Positions 63,163 through 64,000 of a DNA stretch of 64,000 nt are shown here, piece after piece; positions within the stretch are counted from its first letter, which is position 1, and each line of letters opens with the position of its first letter. The translations under genes and the position numbers were made by a program. The notes beneath the pieces are model-generated. The model had not been told where the DNA came from, searched no databases, and saw nothing but the letters and a program-made list of their open reading frames with translations. Origin of the DNA: Paraeggerthella hongkongensis (lineage in GTDB: Bacteria > Actinomycetota > Coriobacteriia > Coriobacteriales > Eggerthellaceae); assembly GCF_003726035.1 (NCBI RefSeq), contig NZ_QICD01000001.1, positions 62,001 to 126,000 on the forward strand. The letters are read 5' to 3'.

Positions 63163-64000
63163 ATGAGCAACGGCATGGAGGGCGGAGTTTCCCGTCGTTC
63201 GTTCCTGAAGGGCGCTGGCGTTGCCGCTGCCGCCGTGGCGGGTTCCGCTGCGCTGGCCGGTTGCGCTTCGGGTTCTACGGGCGCGGCAACGGGCGACTGG
63301 ATGCCCAAGAATTGGGATTACGAGTGCGACCTTCTGGTCATCGGCTACGGCGGAGCGGGCATGTGGGCTTCGCTCATCGGCGCCGACGAGTGCGGCCAGG
63401 AAGTCATCGTGCTGGAGAAGGCTCCCGAGCGCGGCGGCGGAAACAGCTCCATCAACAACGGCGAATGGACCATCGTCGAGGAGAGCGAGAAGGATCGCTT
63501 CAAGAAGTACATCAAGGCGTTCACGCATGGCAAGACTCCTGAGCCGATGATCGACGCTTGGGTCAACGAGTGCGCTCGCAACACCGAGTACGCCGACAAG
63601 TACGGCATGACCTACGAGGTGACCGAGGTTGCGCTGGCCGGCGCCATTCCCGAGTACTACTTCCTGGACGACAACGCCTACGAGGGCTCCTGCAAGCTGT
63701 CCTCCGTCGACGGTTTCGGCATGCTGTCCTTCCACGAGCTCGACGCCAAGCGCGAAGAGCTGGGCGTGCAGCTGTTCTTCGACTGTCACGACGAGCGTCT
63801 CATCCAGAACCCTGAGACGAAGGAGATCGTCGGCGCGTACACGATGATCGGCAGCGAGGAGAAGACGGTCAAGGCTCGCAAGGGCGTCATCCTCACGCTG
63901 GGCGGCTTCGAGTTCAACGAGGAGCTGAAGAACGAGTACTTGAAGTGCTATCCGTTCAAGTTCGAGGGCTGGCAGTTCAACACGGGCGACGGCATCAAGA
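63163..64000 (+). CDS. FR4: Tat-exported FAD-dependent reductase (partial, runs off the window)
   Basis: At least 279 residues. Tat motif (SRRSFLKG), lipobox (LAGC, Cys34) and FAD loop LLVIGYGGAG (57-66) with Glu of VIVLEKA. No FMN-binding domain lies between signal and FAD domain, as in FR2. The GGGNSSINNGEW block is the usual FAD-pyrophosphate region. AGGAGGA precedes ATG 63163. LuxR-H is its divergent neighbour. Catalytic domain and substrate not visible. Confidence 0.87.
   Translation, partial: MSNGMEGGVSRRSFLKGAGVAAAAVAGSAALAGCASGSTGAATGDWMPKNWDYECDLLVIGYGGAGMWASLIGADECGQEVIVLEKAPERGGGNSSINNGEWTIVEESEKDRFKKYIKAFTHGKTPEPMIDAWVNECARNTEYADKYGMTYEVTEVALAGAIPEYYFLDDNAYEGSCKLSSVDGFGMLSFHELDAKREELGVQLFFDCHDERLIQNPETKEIVGAYTMIGSEEKTVKARKGVILTLGGFEFNEELKNEYLKCYPFKFEGWQFNTGDGIK

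Noticed and set aside
1-64000. CRISPR array, tRNA, rRNA or intact transposase
   Set aside because: No regularly spaced repeats, no cloverleaf-like intergenic sequence and no transposase motif were seen on either strand.

Overview
The window looks like a chromosomal segment from a high-G+C anaerobic actinobacterium of the Coriobacteriia, most likely family Eggerthellaceae (Eggerthella, Gordonibacter, Adlercreutzia or Slackia type). The reasons are the density of Tat-exported flavoprotein and molybdopterin reductases, the many regulators with a multi-pass membrane domain joined to a LuxR-type helix-turn-helix (HTH), and a close relative of the Eggerthella catechol dehydroxylases. Genus and species cannot be fixed from the sequence alone. 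No tRNA, rRNA, CRISPR array or intact transposase was seen.

Layout. 1-4.5 kb: end of an unknown gene, a Fic protein with a 42-bp palindrome in its promoter, and leuS. 4.5-10 kb: a flavin reductase (FR1) divergent from regulator LuxR-A, an Old Yellow Enzyme relative and a YdcF/SanA-type protein. 10-23.3 kb: an Asp/Glu-racemase-like gene and two tandem copies of one module (LuxR divergent from a TorD-like chaperone, a polysulfide/thiosulfate-type molybdoenzyme, a four-cluster ferredoxin and an NrfD membrane subunit). 23.5-31.2 kb: LuxR-D and a DmsA-type operon with two DmsB-like subunits. 31.2-34.7 kb: a large PAS/GGDEF/EAL protein. 35-42 kb: a catechol-dehydroxylase-like operon divergent from LuxR-E, which is followed by a LysR/LuxR hybrid regulator. 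42-49.6 kb: an operon with a degenerate UvrD-like protein, an unknown protein, a TorD-like chaperone, NapG-like, NapH-like and a polyferredoxin, then a U32-like gene. 50-58 kb: LuxR-F, flavin reductases FR2 and FR3, a truncated copy of the FR3 5' end, and LuxR-G. 58-64 kb: a RelB-like/PIN toxin-antitoxin pair, a flavoprotein remnant, a flavodoxin-ferredoxin, a cyclophilin, LuxR-H and the start of flavin reductase FR4.

How it fits together. Eight respiratory-type reductases (four Tat flavoproteins and four molybdoenzymes) lie next to eight membrane LuxR regulators in a nearly one-to-one pairing. This suggests a modular anaerobic respiratory repertoire in which each terminal reductase is switched on by its own membrane-embedded one-component sensor. 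The molybdoenzymes carry their own electron-transfer and membrane subunits. The flavoproteins do not, so the NapG/NapH/polyferredoxin operon is a candidate electron supply for them (inference).

Non-coding structure includes palindromic candidate operators in several regulator-reductase gaps, two related ~155-bp inverted-repeat elements, an 84-bp perfect hairpin, a ~140-bp element that supplies the stop codon of the truncated FR3 copy, and a duplicated leader with a possible conserved RNA fold.
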